Shown here in pieces: positions 29,011 to 38,723 of a stretch of DNA of 64,000 bases. Numbering within the stretch: position 1 is the stretch's first letter; every line of letters starts with the position of its first letter. Origin of the DNA: Flavobacteriales bacterium (GTDB taxonomy: Bacteria; Bacteroidota; Bacteroidia; Flavobacteriales; TMED113). A model generated the notes under the pieces. The model had not been told where the DNA came from. It made no database searches and saw only the letters and a program-made list of their open reading frames with translations. The stretch is taken from the NCBI GenBank assembly GCA_002718895.1, contig PBGD01000007.1, forward strand, positions 22,954-86,953, read 5' to 3'. Position numbers and translations under genes: made by a program.

Positions 29011-29550
29011 ATGAAGGGAATTGAAGTTATTACTGGTTGCATGTTCTCAGGTAAAACTACTGCACTTTTTTCTAGATTAAAATCAAGTAGAGACACCCCC
29101 CTCTTAGTAAAACCACTTATTGACGATAGAGAAAGTGGTAATATTATCTCTACTCATAGTGGAATTAAGCTTAAAGCTATCAGAGTTAATCATTTATCAG
29201 ATATTTTTAATTTAATATCAAAAAATACAATTTTAGGAATAGATGAAGCACAATTTTTTCCAAATACAATTATTCGTGATTTAAAGTTGCTCAAAAATAT
29301 AAATGTAAAAGTTATTATAGCAGGTCTTGATAAAGATTATTTAAACAACAACTTTGAGATTATGAATCAGATCATTAGTTTATCTGATCATGTGACTAGA
29401 CTGTATGCCGAATGTAAATGTGGCCATAAAGCTAATTTTTCTTATAGAAAAAATCAATTGTTTACAGATCAAGTTTTAATTGGAGATAAAGATGTATATG
29501 AAGCCTTATGTGAAAATTGTTTTATGCAAAAACAAAAAAACAAATCATGA
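29011..29550 (+). CDS. tdk: Thymidine kinase
   Basis: A 179-residue type II thymidine kinase for dTMP salvage. The P-loop is GCMFSGKTTALF, the Walker-B-like DEAQFF follows mid-protein, and the zinc site is made by CKCGHKANF and CENCF. The substrate-binding lasso has VLIGDKDVYEALC. Overlaps alr by ATGA, a pairing often seen in flavobacteria. Confidence 0.96.
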   Translation: MKGIEVITGCMFSGKTTALFSRLKSSRDTPLLVKPLIDDRESGNIISTHSGIKLKAIRVNHLSDIFNLISKNTILGIDEAQFFPNTIIRDLKLLKNINVKVIIAGLDKDYLNNNFEIMNQIISLSDHVTRLYAECKCGHKANFSYRKNQLFTDQVLIGDKDVYEALCENCFMQKQKNKS

Positions 29551-30650
29551 AAGATCAATTATATTCAACTAAGCTATCAATTAACTCTTCATCATTAGAG
29601 AAAAACCTTAATTATTTTAAATCTAATAATAAAGGTACTAAGATTATTGCTATGGTTAAGGCAAATGCTTATGGCCATGGAGATATTCAAATTACTAAAA
29701 AATTAGAATATTTTGGAGTAGAATATTTTGGAGTAGCAGATTTTGAAGAAGGAATTAGGTTAAGAAAAAATCAAATAAGTAGCCGAATTATGGTTATGAA
29801 TCCCTCTGTGAATTCTTTAAGTGCAATAATTAGATATAATTTAGAACCTGTAATATATAATATAGAATTATTTAATTCACTTATTCAATGCTCTAAGGCT
29901 TTAAAAAGTAAAAATAAAATTTATTTTCATGTTAAAATTAATACTGGGATGAATAGGTGGGGATTTGATATTATAGAATTACCAACTTTAATTAAAAATA
30001 TAAAAAACAACCCGCAACTGATTCTAACTTCTTTATATTCTCATTTATCTTCTTCAGAAACTCAAGCCAATGATTCTTTTACTTTGAGTCAAATAAAAAA
30101 AATAATTAATTGTCAACAAATTTTTTTAGATTACTTAGGAGATCTTTACCCTACTCACATTCTAAATTCAAGTGGCACATTAAGGCAGTTTAAAAGTAAT
30201 AATAATTTCAATTTATGTAGAATTGGCATGCTTTTATATGGCGGTATTAATCATCCAGAAATATCACCAATTTCAGAATTAAGCTCTACTATTTTACAAA
30301 TTAGGCAAATTCAAAAAAATGAATCAGTTGGATATTACAGAAACTTTATTGCTAAAAAGAAAATGAAAATAGCTTTGATCCCTTTTGGTTATGCCGATGG
30401 ACTTCAAAGAAGTTGGGGTAATGGAGTATTAAAATTTTATTACAATGGACATTTTTTGCCGACTGTTGGACATATTTCCATGGATAGTTGTATAGTAGAT
30501 GTATCTTGCATAGAAAATATTTCCATTGGTGATGAAATTTACTTTTTTTGTAATAAAAGACCTGTGTGGGATTTGGCAAGAGAACTCAATACAATTTCTT
30601 ATGAAATTTTATCTACTTTATCTCAAAGAATAAAAAGAATTATTTATTGA
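29547..30650 (+). CDS. alr: Alanine racemase
   Basis: A 367-residue PLP enzyme producing D-alanine for peptidoglycan. The PLP lysine lies in MVKANAYGHG; GMNRWGFD, SSGTLR, CRIGMLLYGG, PFGYADGLQRSWGNG (catalytic Tyr) and GHISMDSCIVDV are all present. Start at ATG 29547 inside the tdk stop region; an earlier in-frame codon at 29517 lies in tdk and adds no conserved sequence. The 3' end overlaps the convergent O-antigen-ligase gene by 11 bases. Confidence 0.96.
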   Translation: MKDQLYSTKLSINSSSLEKNLNYFKSNNKGTKIIAMVKANAYGHGDIQITKKLEYFGVEYFGVADFEEGIRLRKNQISSRIMVMNPSVNSLSAIIRYNLEPVIYNIELFNSLIQCSKALKSKNKIYFHVKINTGMNRWGFDIIELPTLIKNIKNNPQLILTSLYSHLSSSETQANDSFTLSQIKKIINCQQIFLDYLGDLYPTHILNSSGTLRQFKSNNNFNLCRIGMLLYGGINHPEISPISELSSTILQIRQIQKNESVGYYRNFIAKKKMKIALIPFGYADGLQRSWGNGVLKFYYNGHFLPTVGHISMDSCIVDVSCIENISIGDEIYFFCNKRPVWDLARELNTISYEILSTLSQRIKRIIY

Positions 30651-31947
30651 TTTTTGGCTGGTATAATATAAAGCTAAAAAGACAGAAAAAAATCAATGTA
30701 TTATGATTAAAAAAGTAATTGTCAAATAACATGATAAATAAGAAAAAAAATGGAAAGATGATTTGCAAATTGTTTTTTTTGTTGTTTTCAAAATAAATTT
30801 TGATCTGCTTGATAAAAATGCATAACATTAAAATCAGTCCAATTAGTCCTAGTTCTACCAAAATAAAAAGAAAATTATTATGAGGATGTTTCAGTTTTTC
30901 CTTGTGCACAAAATATGAATTATATACTTGTTCAAATTTATTTACGCCGTGTCCAGCAATCGGTTTTTTTAAAATTAATTCTAATGAATTTTTCATAAAA
31001 AGATACCTTTTACCTATACTTGTCTCGTATTCAGGTTTTTTATTTTTAATATCATTAAGCCAATGAGGGTCATTTAAAATTTTTTCAGTAAAACCTTCAA
31101 TGTCAACAGAGTCTGTTTTACTTGCCATATATTTTGCATTTAAATATATCTTTTCATTCATTTCAGGGGGGTTATAAAGCCATCTAAGACTTTTTATTGT
31201 TTCAGATGCTCTATTTTGAAACGGTGTATATGAAAAACATGAAATTATTATTGTTAAAGTAAAAATAGTAAATACTATGACTTTACTTAAATTAGGCTTA
31301 AACCACAATAATATTATAGGGAGAAAAACAATACTAGCTAAAATACCAACTCTCCCATAAGAATTAAGTAATGTGACAAAAGATACAATACATAGACTCC
31401 AAAATATAATTGATTTTGTTCTAAATAGTTGGGTAGACAGAATTAATATTAAACTAAAGCATAGAAATATTGAATAATCAAAGTGATCTAAAAATCCATG
31501 CAGAAAAAATTCTTGAGCATAATGTCCCTTTTTAATAAATGAGTTATTAGGAGTGAGTAAAGTTGCGGTTGATAAAAATATATTAATAATAATACCTAAT
31601 ACAAATGCTTTTTTTGACTTATTAATATCTTTACTTTTTATTTCCATAGAAAAAAGAATTGGGAGAAGTAATAGATAAAGTTGTTTTTCTACAGTCTTAT
31701 TCCACAAATTGGAGTTGCTAAAAAAATTATTTATTAGAAAGTATATTAAAAAAAATATAACATATATTGAAATATGGTTATTTAAAATTTTTTTGATTTT
31801 ATAATCACTACTCATTATCCATGACACAAAAAATAAAAGGCATATAATAGTCGATATGCTTGTAGAAATTGTCACAAAAAACCCTAATAAAATTAAAAGA
31901 ATGGAGTTGATTTTTGGATAGTTAATTTTTCGAATTGACCACGACAT
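30640..31947 (-). CDS. O-antigen ligase/polymerase-like membrane protein
   Basis: A 435-residue protein with about ten or more predicted membrane helices and a large periplasmic loop (~residues 225-345) followed by KHPHNNFLFILVELGLIGLI, the conserved region of the Wzy_C/WaaL superfamily, with an essential-type His. Earlier GRVGILAS fits the family. These proteins join or polymerise lipid-linked glycans; which glycan is unknown and there are no glycosyltransferase genes nearby. Downstream of an S41 protease gene on the same strand, 14 bases apart. Confidence 0.8.
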   Translation of the reverse strand: MSWSIRKINYPKINSILLILLGFFVTISTSISTIICLLFFVSWIMSSDYKIKKILNNHISIYVIFFLIYFLINNFFSNSNLWNKTVEKQLYLLLLPILFSMEIKSKDINKSKKAFVLGIIINIFLSTATLLTPNNSFIKKGHYAQEFFLHGFLDHFDYSIFLCFSLILILSTQLFRTKSIIFWSLCIVSFVTLLNSYGRVGILASIVFLPIILLWFKPNLSKVIVFTIFTLTIIISCFSYTPFQNRASETIKSLRWLYNPPEMNEKIYLNAKYMASKTDSVDIEGFTEKILNDPHWLNDIKNKKPEYETSIGKRYLFMKNSLELILKKPIAGHGVNKFEQVYNSYFVHKEKLKHPHNNFLFILVELGLIGLILMLCIFIKQIKIYFENNKKNNLQIIFPFFFLFIMLFDNYFFNHNTLIFFCLFSFILYQPKINK

Positions 31948-31961
31948 ATTTTATGTGCAAG

Positions 31962-33614
31962 TTATGGTGCTAAGATATTAGCATATTCATCCGCATTACT
32001 TAGTATCATTAATGCTTTATCAACATATGGGTCACCTTCAAGTTGATACTCTATTCGTCCGGCTTCATAAAAATAACGAGTTATTAAATGTTCTGATAAT
32101 TGTTTGCTAATTTCTGATTTATATTTTTGAATATCTTTTTTTTTGTTAATTTGAATTTGTTCTTTCAATGTCTCCAATTCTATTTGGATACCTTCTAAAT
32201 TAAAATCAATGTCACTTAACTCATTGATTTCTTGTTCAATATTTTCAATGATAAATTCATTATTTGCAGTAAAATTAAATCCAACCTCTTCTAAATAATT
32301 AGTAAATTGATTATAAATGGAATCAGGTAAATTAAACTCATTTACTTGATTTTCAGTTAAGTTATAGTTTACATTATTTCCAAATTTAAAAATATAATTA
32401 TCTCTTAATAATGGCCAAAGTATTTCTGGAAATTCATTTCTTTTTACTTTAATGTCAGGATCGATTCCACCTCCATCATAGACTTCTCTACCATTTTTAG
32501 TGAAAAATTTGTTCCTTAGACTATCAGTTTGATTTGATGTGTCTATATCAAGATAACTATTATAATTTTGTGTTTTAATTAAATCTTGAATACATCTACC
32601 TGAAGGGGTATAGTATTTAGCTACTGTAACTTTTAGCCTTGAGTTGTAACTTAAATTTCTACTTTGTTGTACTAATCCCTTGCCAAATGTTTTGTTACCA
32701 ATGATTACACCTCTGTCTAAATCCTGAATTGCTCCAGCAACAATTTCCGAAGCAGATGCAGATGATTCATTAACTAAAATGACTATAGGTATTTCAGGGT
32801 ATTTAGGTTCCTGCTTAGTTGTATAGGTCTTTTCCCATTCTACATTTTTCCCACTTGTAGTTACAACTGTTTCGTTTTTATTTATAAATAAGTTTGACAT
32901 TCTTATAGATTCATTTAATAAACCACCAGGATTAGACCTTAAATCTATAATTAAACCTTTTAAATTCTGCTTTTTAATTAGTTTATTGATTGCTTCCTCA
33001 ACTTCTTTGGAGCAATTTTTTGTAAATCTTTTTAGCTTGACATACCCAATGTCGTCTCTCAAAATTCCAGAATAAGGTACACTTGGAACTTGTATTTTTT
33101 CTCGAATTATATTTATGTTTTTAGTTAAATTTTCCTTGCGAAGAACCTTAACACTTACTGAAGTACCTGGAGTGCCTTTTAAAAGATTGCTCACATCTTG
33201 AACACTAGCGTCATTTATTTCTTCTCCCTCTATTTCTATTAAAACATCTCCCATTTTTAGACCAGCTTTGTCTGCTGGAAAGTTTTTGTAAGGTTCATAA
33301 ATAACAACATTTTTGTCAATTTTTCTAATTGTAGAGCCAATACCACCATATTCACCAGTTGTTTGAAATCTAAAGTCTTCAACTTCAGATTCAGGAATGT
33401 ATTTTGTGTAAGGATCTAATCTTTTTAGCATTGTATCAATTGTGCTGTGCATCAATTCACCTGGGTCTACAGGGTCTACATAGTATGAGTTTATTTCACG
33501 ATAAATATTATTAAAAATTTCAAGATTTTTGCTTATTTCAAAATAGTTTGTGACAAAGCTTGTCAACAAAAAAATAGAAATTGATAAAATTAAGTACTTT
33601 TTAAGTTTTTTCAT
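31962..33614 (-). CDS. C-terminal processing protease, peptidase family S41
   Basis: A 550-residue exported protease with an N-terminal hydrophobic segment (~8-24) that acts as signal or anchor. A PDZ domain lies at about 88-165 (GGIGSTIRK ... KAGLKMGDVLIEI). The S41 core has GLIIDLRSNPGG, NESSASASEIVAGAIQDLDR (nucleophile Ser) and GNKTFGKGLVQQ (general-base Lys). C-terminal ~170 residues are a helical extension. A second S41 protease occurs in the window at 42601-44133, so these are paralogues. In a reverse run with yidD and rnpA. Confidence 0.95.
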   Translation of the reverse strand: MKKLKKYLILSISIFLLTSFVTNYFEISKNLEIFNNIYREINSYYVDPVDPGELMHSTIDTMLKRLDPYTKYIPESEVEDFRFQTTGEYGGIGSTIRKIDKNVVIYEPYKNFPADKAGLKMGDVLIEIEGEEINDASVQDVSNLLKGTPGTSVSVKVLRKENLTKNINIIREKIQVPSVPYSGILRDDIGYVKLKRFTKNCSKEVEEAINKLIKKQNLKGLIIDLRSNPGGLLNESIRMSNLFINKNETVVTTSGKNVEWEKTYTTKQEPKYPEIPIVILVNESSASASEIVAGAIQDLDRGVIIGNKTFGKGLVQQSRNLSYNSRLKVTVAKYYTPSGRCIQDLIKTQNYNSYLDIDTSNQTDSLRNKFFTKNGREVYDGGGIDPDIKVKRNEFPEILWPLLRDNYIFKFGNNVNYNLTENQVNEFNLPDSIYNQFTNYLEEVGFNFTANNEFIIENIEQEINELSDIDFNLEGIQIELETLKEQIQINKKKDIQKYKSEISKQLSEHLITRYFYEAGRIEYQLEGDPYVDKALMILSNADEYANILAP

Positions 33615-33625
33615 GGTTGTTAAGT

Positions 33626-33844
33626 TTATGGTACGGGATCATATCCAGACCCGCCAAAGGGGTTACACTTTATTACTCTTTTAAATGTTAGATATATTGC
33701 ATGAAAAGTATTGTGTTTTTTAAATGCTTGAATGCTATATGATGAGCACGTTGGGTAGAAACGACAATTTTTGCCTAAAATAGGAGATATTATATACTTA
33801 TATGCTTTTATAATTAAAATAAATAAGCTATTGATAGTTTTCAT
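33626..33844 (-). CDS. yidD: Membrane protein insertion efficiency factor
   Basis: A 72-residue YidD: LIIKAYKYIISP amphipathic helix, then CRFYPTCSSYSIQAF and KCNPFGGSGYDPVP, all diagnostic. It assists YidC-dependent insertion and typically neighbours rnpA, as here (17-base overlap). Confidence 0.96.
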   Translation of the reverse strand: MKTINSLFILIIKAYKYIISPILGKNCRFYPTCSSYSIQAFKKHNTFHAIYLTFKRVIKCNPFGGSGYDPVP

Positions 33845-34190
33845 TTAGTTTTTTTTTCAAGACAGTAAATAAAGGTAGTAATTCTTTACTTAATTTATTA
33901 AAATCTATCAAATATGTTGAATTATATATAATAATAATATTTAATGATTTTTGATTTGAATAAAAATCTTTATTTATAAAAAATATTTCCCTTAAAATTC
34001 GTTTGATATAGTTTCTATGAACGGCTTTTTTTATTTTTTTTTTAGGGACTGAAATAATGGGTTTTTTAATTTCATTTTCATTTTTAATTATTTCATAAAT
34101 AACAATTAGTGATTTTGTAAAAAGTCTATCTCCATTATTATAAAGTTGATTTATTCTCTTTTGAGAGAGAGTAGAATCACTGTTTAGCAT
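33828..34190 (-). CDS. rnpA: Ribonuclease P protein component
   Basis: A 120-residue basic protein; the signature VHRNYIKRILREIF (RNR-like motif) is at about residues 58-72, with an N-terminal LSQKRINQLYNNG block. It binds RNase P RNA for tRNA 5' maturation. rpmH, its usual neighbour, is absent; hemD precedes it by 5 bases instead. Confidence 0.93.
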   Translation of the reverse strand: MLNSDSTLSQKRINQLYNNGDRLFTKSLIVIYEIIKNENEIKKPIISVPKKKIKKAVHRNYIKRILREIFFINKDFYSNQKSLNIIIIYNSTYLIDFNKLSKELLPLFTVLKKKLNENYQ

Positions 34191-34195
34191 GTAAA

Positions 34196-34945
34196 TTATT
34201 TTAAATTATTTAGGTATGCATCCATTGCCATAATCATAGAGGGATAATTTTCTGTAGGTGCGTTTATTGCAATTGAAAATCCGGCTTTTACGGCAGCTTT
34301 ATTTGTGGATTTACCAAATGTTGCAATTTTAGTATCACCTTGTTTATAATTAGGAAAGTTTTCTAAAATCGCATCAATATCTCTTGGGCTATAGGATATT
34401 AAAAAATCAAAAGATGATAATTTTAATTTTGATAAATCTTTGGAAACTGTTTTAAAAAATGCACATCTTCTATATTTAATTTCACTTTTATCCAGCTTGG
34501 TTATAAATTCTTCTTTTACAAAGTTAGATGAAACAAATAAAAAGTTTTCTTGTTCATGTTTAGTGCATAATTCAACTAATTCATCAAAACTATTATTTGC
34601 TGAGTAGATTTTTCTTTTTCTATAAGCAATATATTTCTGAAGATAATATGATACTGCTTCAGAAATGCAAAAATATTTCATGGAATTGGGCACATTTATT
34701 CTCATTTCATCGCATATTCGAAAATAATGATTTACAGCATTTCTGCTTGTTAAAATAATACTTGTGTAAGATGGAATATGTAGTTTTTGTAGTCTAATAT
34801 TTTTTACAGTTTCTCCCTCAATTGACAAAAAAGGTGAGAAATGGATATTAAGGTCATGCTTTTTGGCTAGATCAAAGTAAGGAGAGTTTAAGTTAGATGG
34901 ATTTGGTTGCGCAATAAGGACTTTTGTTTTCTTTTTCTTTTTCAC
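34196..34945 (-). CDS. hemD: Uroporphyrinogen-III synthase
   Basis: A 249-residue HemD-family protein that cyclises hydroxymethylbilane in tetrapyrrole synthesis. The family is poorly conserved, but the flavobacterial pattern is clear: VLIAQPNPSNLNSPYF, TSRNAVNHYFRICDEM, YFCISEAVSYYLQKYI, FLISYSPRDIDAI and IATFGKSTNKAAVKAG. Paired with DUF4271 upstream (21 bases). Confidence 0.9.
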   Translation of the reverse strand: MKKKKKTKVLIAQPNPSNLNSPYFDLAKKHDLNIHFSPFLSIEGETVKNIRLQKLHIPSYTSIILTSRNAVNHYFRICDEMRINVPNSMKYFCISEAVSYYLQKYIAYRKRKIYSANNSFDELVELCTKHEQENFLFVSSNFVKEEFITKLDKSEIKYRRCAFFKTVSKDLSKLKLSSFDFLISYSPRDIDAILENFPNYKQGDTKIATFGKSTNKAAVKAGFSIAINAPTENYPSMIMAMDAYLNNLK

Positions 34946-34966
34946 CTATCTTAAGTTTTAGTGTAT

Positions 34967-35611
34967 TTAATATATCATATTAGAATTAACCAATTTTAAA
35001 ATTAAAAAGTATGGAAATAATTCTAGACCACAAAGGTACAAAATATTATAAAATATTAATCTATTACTCATTAGATTTAATCTCTTAATAAAAATGAATT
35101 TTGAAATAAAGTATATAAAACAGTAGCAATAAAAAATGTAAGTTCCTAAATCATTAATTAATTGCCCTTCTTTAACATATGATGAAATAAAAATTAAGGG
35201 GAAAAAAAGTAAGCTTAACGCAAATAGAACACTTGAGTAGTTGTAGAAGTATTTTTTACCATAATCTTTTAATTCAAATGTATATGTAATAAAATATATG
35301 CAGCTAATTTTTAATGCAAATAATAATGATAACAGTATCATAATCTTTATAAAGATAAAAACAGACATCTTCCCATAAAGACCATAAAACCAAAAAGATA
35401 AAATAGTTGATTTAATTATCAATGTATTGGTAAAGCTAAAAAATTTGTAAATCAGCTTATCACTTCTGTGATAAATTAACGAGTATTTATGATTAAATAA
35501 GAATTGAGCAAGCAAAATGATTCTTGTTCTATCTCTGTATGCAATAATAGCGAAAAAAATAACAGAAAATATCATTTGAAATGTGTAAAAATCTGTTAAG
35601 TAAAAATTCAT
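34967..35611 (-). CDS. DUF4271 family integral membrane protein
   Basis: A 214-residue protein with about six predicted membrane helices and few charged stretches. The N-terminal half (YRDRTRIILLAQFLFNH, then TNTLIIKSTILSFWFYGL) and its placement directly upstream of hemD fit DUF4271, a Bacteroidetes-specific family. Function unknown. Confidence 0.75.
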   Translation of the reverse strand: MNFYLTDFYTFQMIFSVIFFAIIAYRDRTRIILLAQFLFNHKYSLIYHRSDKLIYKFFSFTNTLIIKSTILSFWFYGLYGKMSVFIFIKIMILLSLLFALKISCIYFITYTFELKDYGKKYFYNYSSVLFALSLLFFPLIFISSYVKEGQLINDLGTYIFYCYCFIYFISKFIFIKRLNLMSNRLIFYNILYLCGLELFPYFLILKLVNSNMIY

Positions 35612-35653
35612 AAATAATTTTCTATTCTAAATAATTCTATAAATCTAAATTAT

Positions 35654-35661
35654 TATTTTTG
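35654..35661 (+). promoter_or_regulatory. Putative -7 element (TATTTTTG) for the acyl-CoA dehydrogenase gene
   Basis: A TAnnTTTG match 25 bases before the chosen ATG at 35686; no clear TTG -33 element upstream. The match lies inside a T-rich stretch, so chance is a real alternative. Confidence 0.35.
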
Positions 35662-35685
35662 TTTCTGACATTAATATATAATTTT

Positions 35686-36867
35686 ATGGCCACTCAAGAT
35701 CATTTTGTTTCACCGGATTATTATCTTTTAGATGAATTGTTATCAGAAGAACACCTTTTGATCAGAAAAACTATTAGAGATTTTGTTAAGAAAGAAATTT
35801 CTCCAATTATTGAAGAAGTTTGTCAATCTTGTACTTTCCCTAAGAGTATTTTACCTAAATTAGGACAGTTAGGTTGTTTCGGTTCATTTATTCCTAGTAA
35901 ATTTGGTGGCGCAGAATTAGATCAAATTTCTTACGGATTAATTATGCAAGAACTTGAACGTGGTGACTCTGGCATTAGATCAACAGCATCAGTTCAATCT
36001 TCTTTAGTCATGTATCCTATTTATCAATATGGATCAGATTTTCATAGAGAAAAGTATTTGAAAAAACTTGCTTCCGGAGAATTAATAGGATGCTTTGGTT
36101 TAACTGAACCAAATCACGGTTCCAATCCAGCCGGCATGGAAAGTAACTTTATTGACAAAGGTGAGTATTTTTTATTAAATGGAGCTAAATTATGGATATC
36201 AAATTCTCCCTTTGCCGACCTTGCTATTGTTTGGGCTAAAAATGAGGCTGGTAGAATTCAGGGACTAATTGTTGAAACAGAATTGGAAGGTGTGTCAGCC
36301 CCAGAAACACACAATAAATGGTCTTTGAGAGGTTCTGTCACTGGAGAATTAATTTTTGAAAATGTAAAAGTGCCTAAGGAAAATTTGTTACCAGGTAAGG
36401 ATGGTCTTGGTGCACCATTGGGATGTCTAGATAGTGCTAGATATGGAATTGCATGGGGTGCAATCGGCGCTGCCATGGATTGCTATGATACAGCTCTTCG
36501 CTATTCTTTAGAACGCAATCAATTTGGTCGACCTATTGGATCATTTCAGCTCCAACAAAAAAAATTAGCAGAAATGATTACAGAAATTACAAAAGCTCAA
36601 TTTTTAACTTGGAGGTTGGGTGTTTTGAAAAACCAAAATAAAGCTACATCAGCTCAAATTTCAATGGCTAAAAGAAACAATGTTGATATGGCGTTAAGTA
36701 TTGCTCGAAATGCTAGGCAGATTTTAGGTGGCATGGGTATAACAGGTGAGTACCCTATAATGCGACACATGATGAACTTGGAATCAGTAGTAACATATGA
36801 GGGCACACATGATATACATCTTCTTATTACAGGTCTCGATATTACAGGCTTAAATGCGTTTAAGTAA
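35686..36867 (+). CDS. Acyl-CoA dehydrogenase, glutaryl-CoA dehydrogenase-like
   Basis: A 393-residue flavoprotein of the acyl-CoA dehydrogenase family. Seen: CFGLTEPNHGSNP and WISNSPFADLAIVWAK (FAD/substrate block), RNQFGRPIGSFQLQQ, QILGGMGITGEYPIMRH and VTYEGTHDIH, in which the Glu is the catalytic base of glutaryl-CoA dehydrogenases. Residue pattern matches that subfamily (glutaryl-CoA to crotonyl-CoA, lysine/tryptophan catabolism). Start at ATG 35686, not an in-frame TTG at 35659 that lies on the predicted promoter. Single-gene unit ending 45 bases before the convergent nrdA stop. Confidence 0.88.
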   Translation: MATQDHFVSPDYYLLDELLSEEHLLIRKTIRDFVKKEISPIIEEVCQSCTFPKSILPKLGQLGCFGSFIPSKFGGAELDQISYGLIMQELERGDSGIRSTASVQSSLVMYPIYQYGSDFHREKYLKKLASGELIGCFGLTEPNHGSNPAGMESNFIDKGEYFLLNGAKLWISNSPFADLAIVWAKNEAGRIQGLIVETELEGVSAPETHNKWSLRGSVTGELIFENVKVPKENLLPGKDGLGAPLGCLDSARYGIAWGAIGAAMDCYDTALRYSLERNQFGRPIGSFQLQQKKLAEMITEITKAQFLTWRLGVLKNQNKATSAQISMAKRNNVDMALSIARNARQILGGMGITGEYPIMRHMMNLESVVTYEGTHDIHLLITGLDITGLNAFK

Positions 36868-36912
36868 TTGTACTGTAAACAGGATATTGAAAATAAAAAT
36901 TAGCTTTATCTA

Positions 36913-38721
36913 TTAACCTTCGCAGCTTTCACAATCTTTTTTTTGTTTAAATTTCTGTGCAGCATTCATGCTATGTTGATAATACAAAGATTTTAAACCC
37001 AATTTCCAGGCAGTAATATAAATTTTATTTATTTCTTTGGCAGTCATGTCAGGATGAATCATAATATTTACAGATTGTCCTTGATCAATATAATTCTGCC
37101 TATTAGCTGCTTGATATATAATATCTATTTGATCAATTTCCGAGTATGTTTTAAATACGCTTTTTTCTTGATCAGATAAACATTCTAAATGTTGAACAGA
37201 ACCATCTCTGTCTCGAATGCTATTCCAAACTTCCTGATTATTTTCGCCTTTTGTTTCTAATAAATTAACTAAAAAAGGATTTTTAATGGTTGTTTTTATT
37301 TTAGCAATATCTTTAACATAGATATTAGACCAAATTGGTTCAATACCCTGAGAAACTTGACCTAAAATAAATGCAGATGATGTTGTAGGAGCTATTGCAT
37401 TTAGAGTAGTATTTCTTCTGCCATAATTTTTCAAAACTTTTGGTTCGCCAAATTTTTCGGCTAATTTTTCAGATGCTCGATATGATTTTTCTTTAATTAA
37501 TTTAAATATTTCATTATTTAAGTTAAATGCATCAGTACTATTGAATGGTAACATTTTGGATTGTAGGAATGAATGCCACCCTAGCACACCTAGTCCCAGG
37601 GCACGATTTTCTTTTGCGAAGTTATAGGCCCGTTCCATAAATAAAAATGTTTGATTATCTTCTCTGTCAGATGAGTCTCTATAAACCTCAAGTTTTTCAA
37701 GAAATTCAGTGATTACTGCATCTAAAAAATAGACCATTGTTTCTACAGCATCAGTTTCTTTCCACTTGTCGTAGTGAAGTATATTAATAGAGGAGAGAAC
37801 GCAGACAAATGACCAGTTTTCATTTGATGGGAGCATAATCTCCGTACATAAGTTACTTGCATTTATCATACATTTTTTATCGCGATATACTTTAGGTGAC
37901 CCATCGTTTGCTTTATCTTTGAAGAAAATATAAGGATAACCAATTTCTCCTCTTCTTTGAATCACTTTAGCCCATATGTTTCTTTTTTCCTTATCTCCAT
38001 CTATCATTTCTTTCATCCATTTATCTGTCACACTAACTCCGTGTGTTAATTCTTGAATCGGGTTACCCTCGGTTCCAATATCTAAAAACTCTGAAATATC
38101 TTCATGCTCAACTGGGAGGTAGGGTGAAAATCTTCCTCTTCTCACTGAACCCTGGCTTACCACGTCTACCATTGTTTCAAAAAGTTGCATTATGTGGACG
38201 GATCCAGATGCTTGACCATTATTTTTTACTGGGGCACCTCTGTGTCTAATATTCCCAAAATATCCAGACGTGCCTCCACCTAGCTTTGACATCATACCAA
38301 CTTCGGATTGGGTGTATAAAATATTACCCATGTCATCATCAATGTTCGAACCAAAACAACTAATAGGTAAGCCTCTTTTTTTTCCAAAATTTGACCAAAC
38401 AGGTGATGCTAATGAATAAAAACCTTCGGACATATATTTATAAAACTTGTCACTATATCCATCAATACCTAGAATTTGCTCAGCTCTATTTGCAATTTGT
38501 CTAATACGTGTTTCTGCTTCAATATCTTCGGGTATGTATCCTGCCGCTAAGAAGGCACGGCTATTTTTTGTTAGCCATTTAAATGTTCCGGATTCATTTT
38601 TATGTTTTATTTGCTTGTTTTTTAATTGTTTTTTTCTAGCATCTAATAGAACATCTTGATGAGTTTTATGAGGGTCTAATTCTGCTTTTTCTAATTTGTT
38701 ATTTAAAATTGTTTTTTTCAT
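36913..38721 (-). CDS. nrdA: Class I ribonucleotide reductase, catalytic alpha subunit
   Basis: A 602-residue NrdA that reduces NDPs to dNDPs. Thiyl-radical and redox residues are seen in NASNLCTEIML (Asn, Cys, Glu) and SFVCVLSS, with PISCFGSN providing the first redox Cys; the C-terminal tail ends CESCEG, the CxxC reductant-accepting pair. There is no N-terminal ATP-cone: the usual ~90-residue cone is absent and instead the beta subunit has one. Two bases after nrdB, so co-translated. Confidence 0.96.
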   Translation of the reverse strand: MKKTILNNKLEKAELDPHKTHQDVLLDARKKQLKNKQIKHKNESGTFKWLTKNSRAFLAAGYIPEDIEAETRIRQIANRAEQILGIDGYSDKFYKYMSEGFYSLASPVWSNFGKKRGLPISCFGSNIDDDMGNILYTQSEVGMMSKLGGGTSGYFGNIRHRGAPVKNNGQASGSVHIMQLFETMVDVVSQGSVRRGRFSPYLPVEHEDISEFLDIGTEGNPIQELTHGVSVTDKWMKEMIDGDKEKRNIWAKVIQRRGEIGYPYIFFKDKANDGSPKVYRDKKCMINASNLCTEIMLPSNENWSFVCVLSSINILHYDKWKETDAVETMVYFLDAVITEFLEKLEVYRDSSDREDNQTFLFMERAYNFAKENRALGLGVLGWHSFLQSKMLPFNSTDAFNLNNEIFKLIKEKSYRASEKLAEKFGEPKVLKNYGRRNTTLNAIAPTTSSAFILGQVSQGIEPIWSNIYVKDIAKIKTTIKNPFLVNLLETKGENNQEVWNSIRDRDGSVQHLECLSDQEKSVFKTYSEIDQIDIIYQAANRQNYIDQGQSVNIMIHPDMTAKEINKIYITAWKLGLKSLYYQHSMNAAQKFKQKKDCESCEG

Positions 38722-38723
38722 AT

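Noticed and set aside
29706..29735. Tandem 15-base repeat in alr encoding EYFGV twice
   Set aside because: The protein stays in register with other alanine racemases around this position, so it is probably coincidental similarity and not an insertion.
33626..34190. Possible replication origin near rnpA-yidD
   Set aside because: rpmH and dnaA are absent and no cluster of DnaA boxes is visible.
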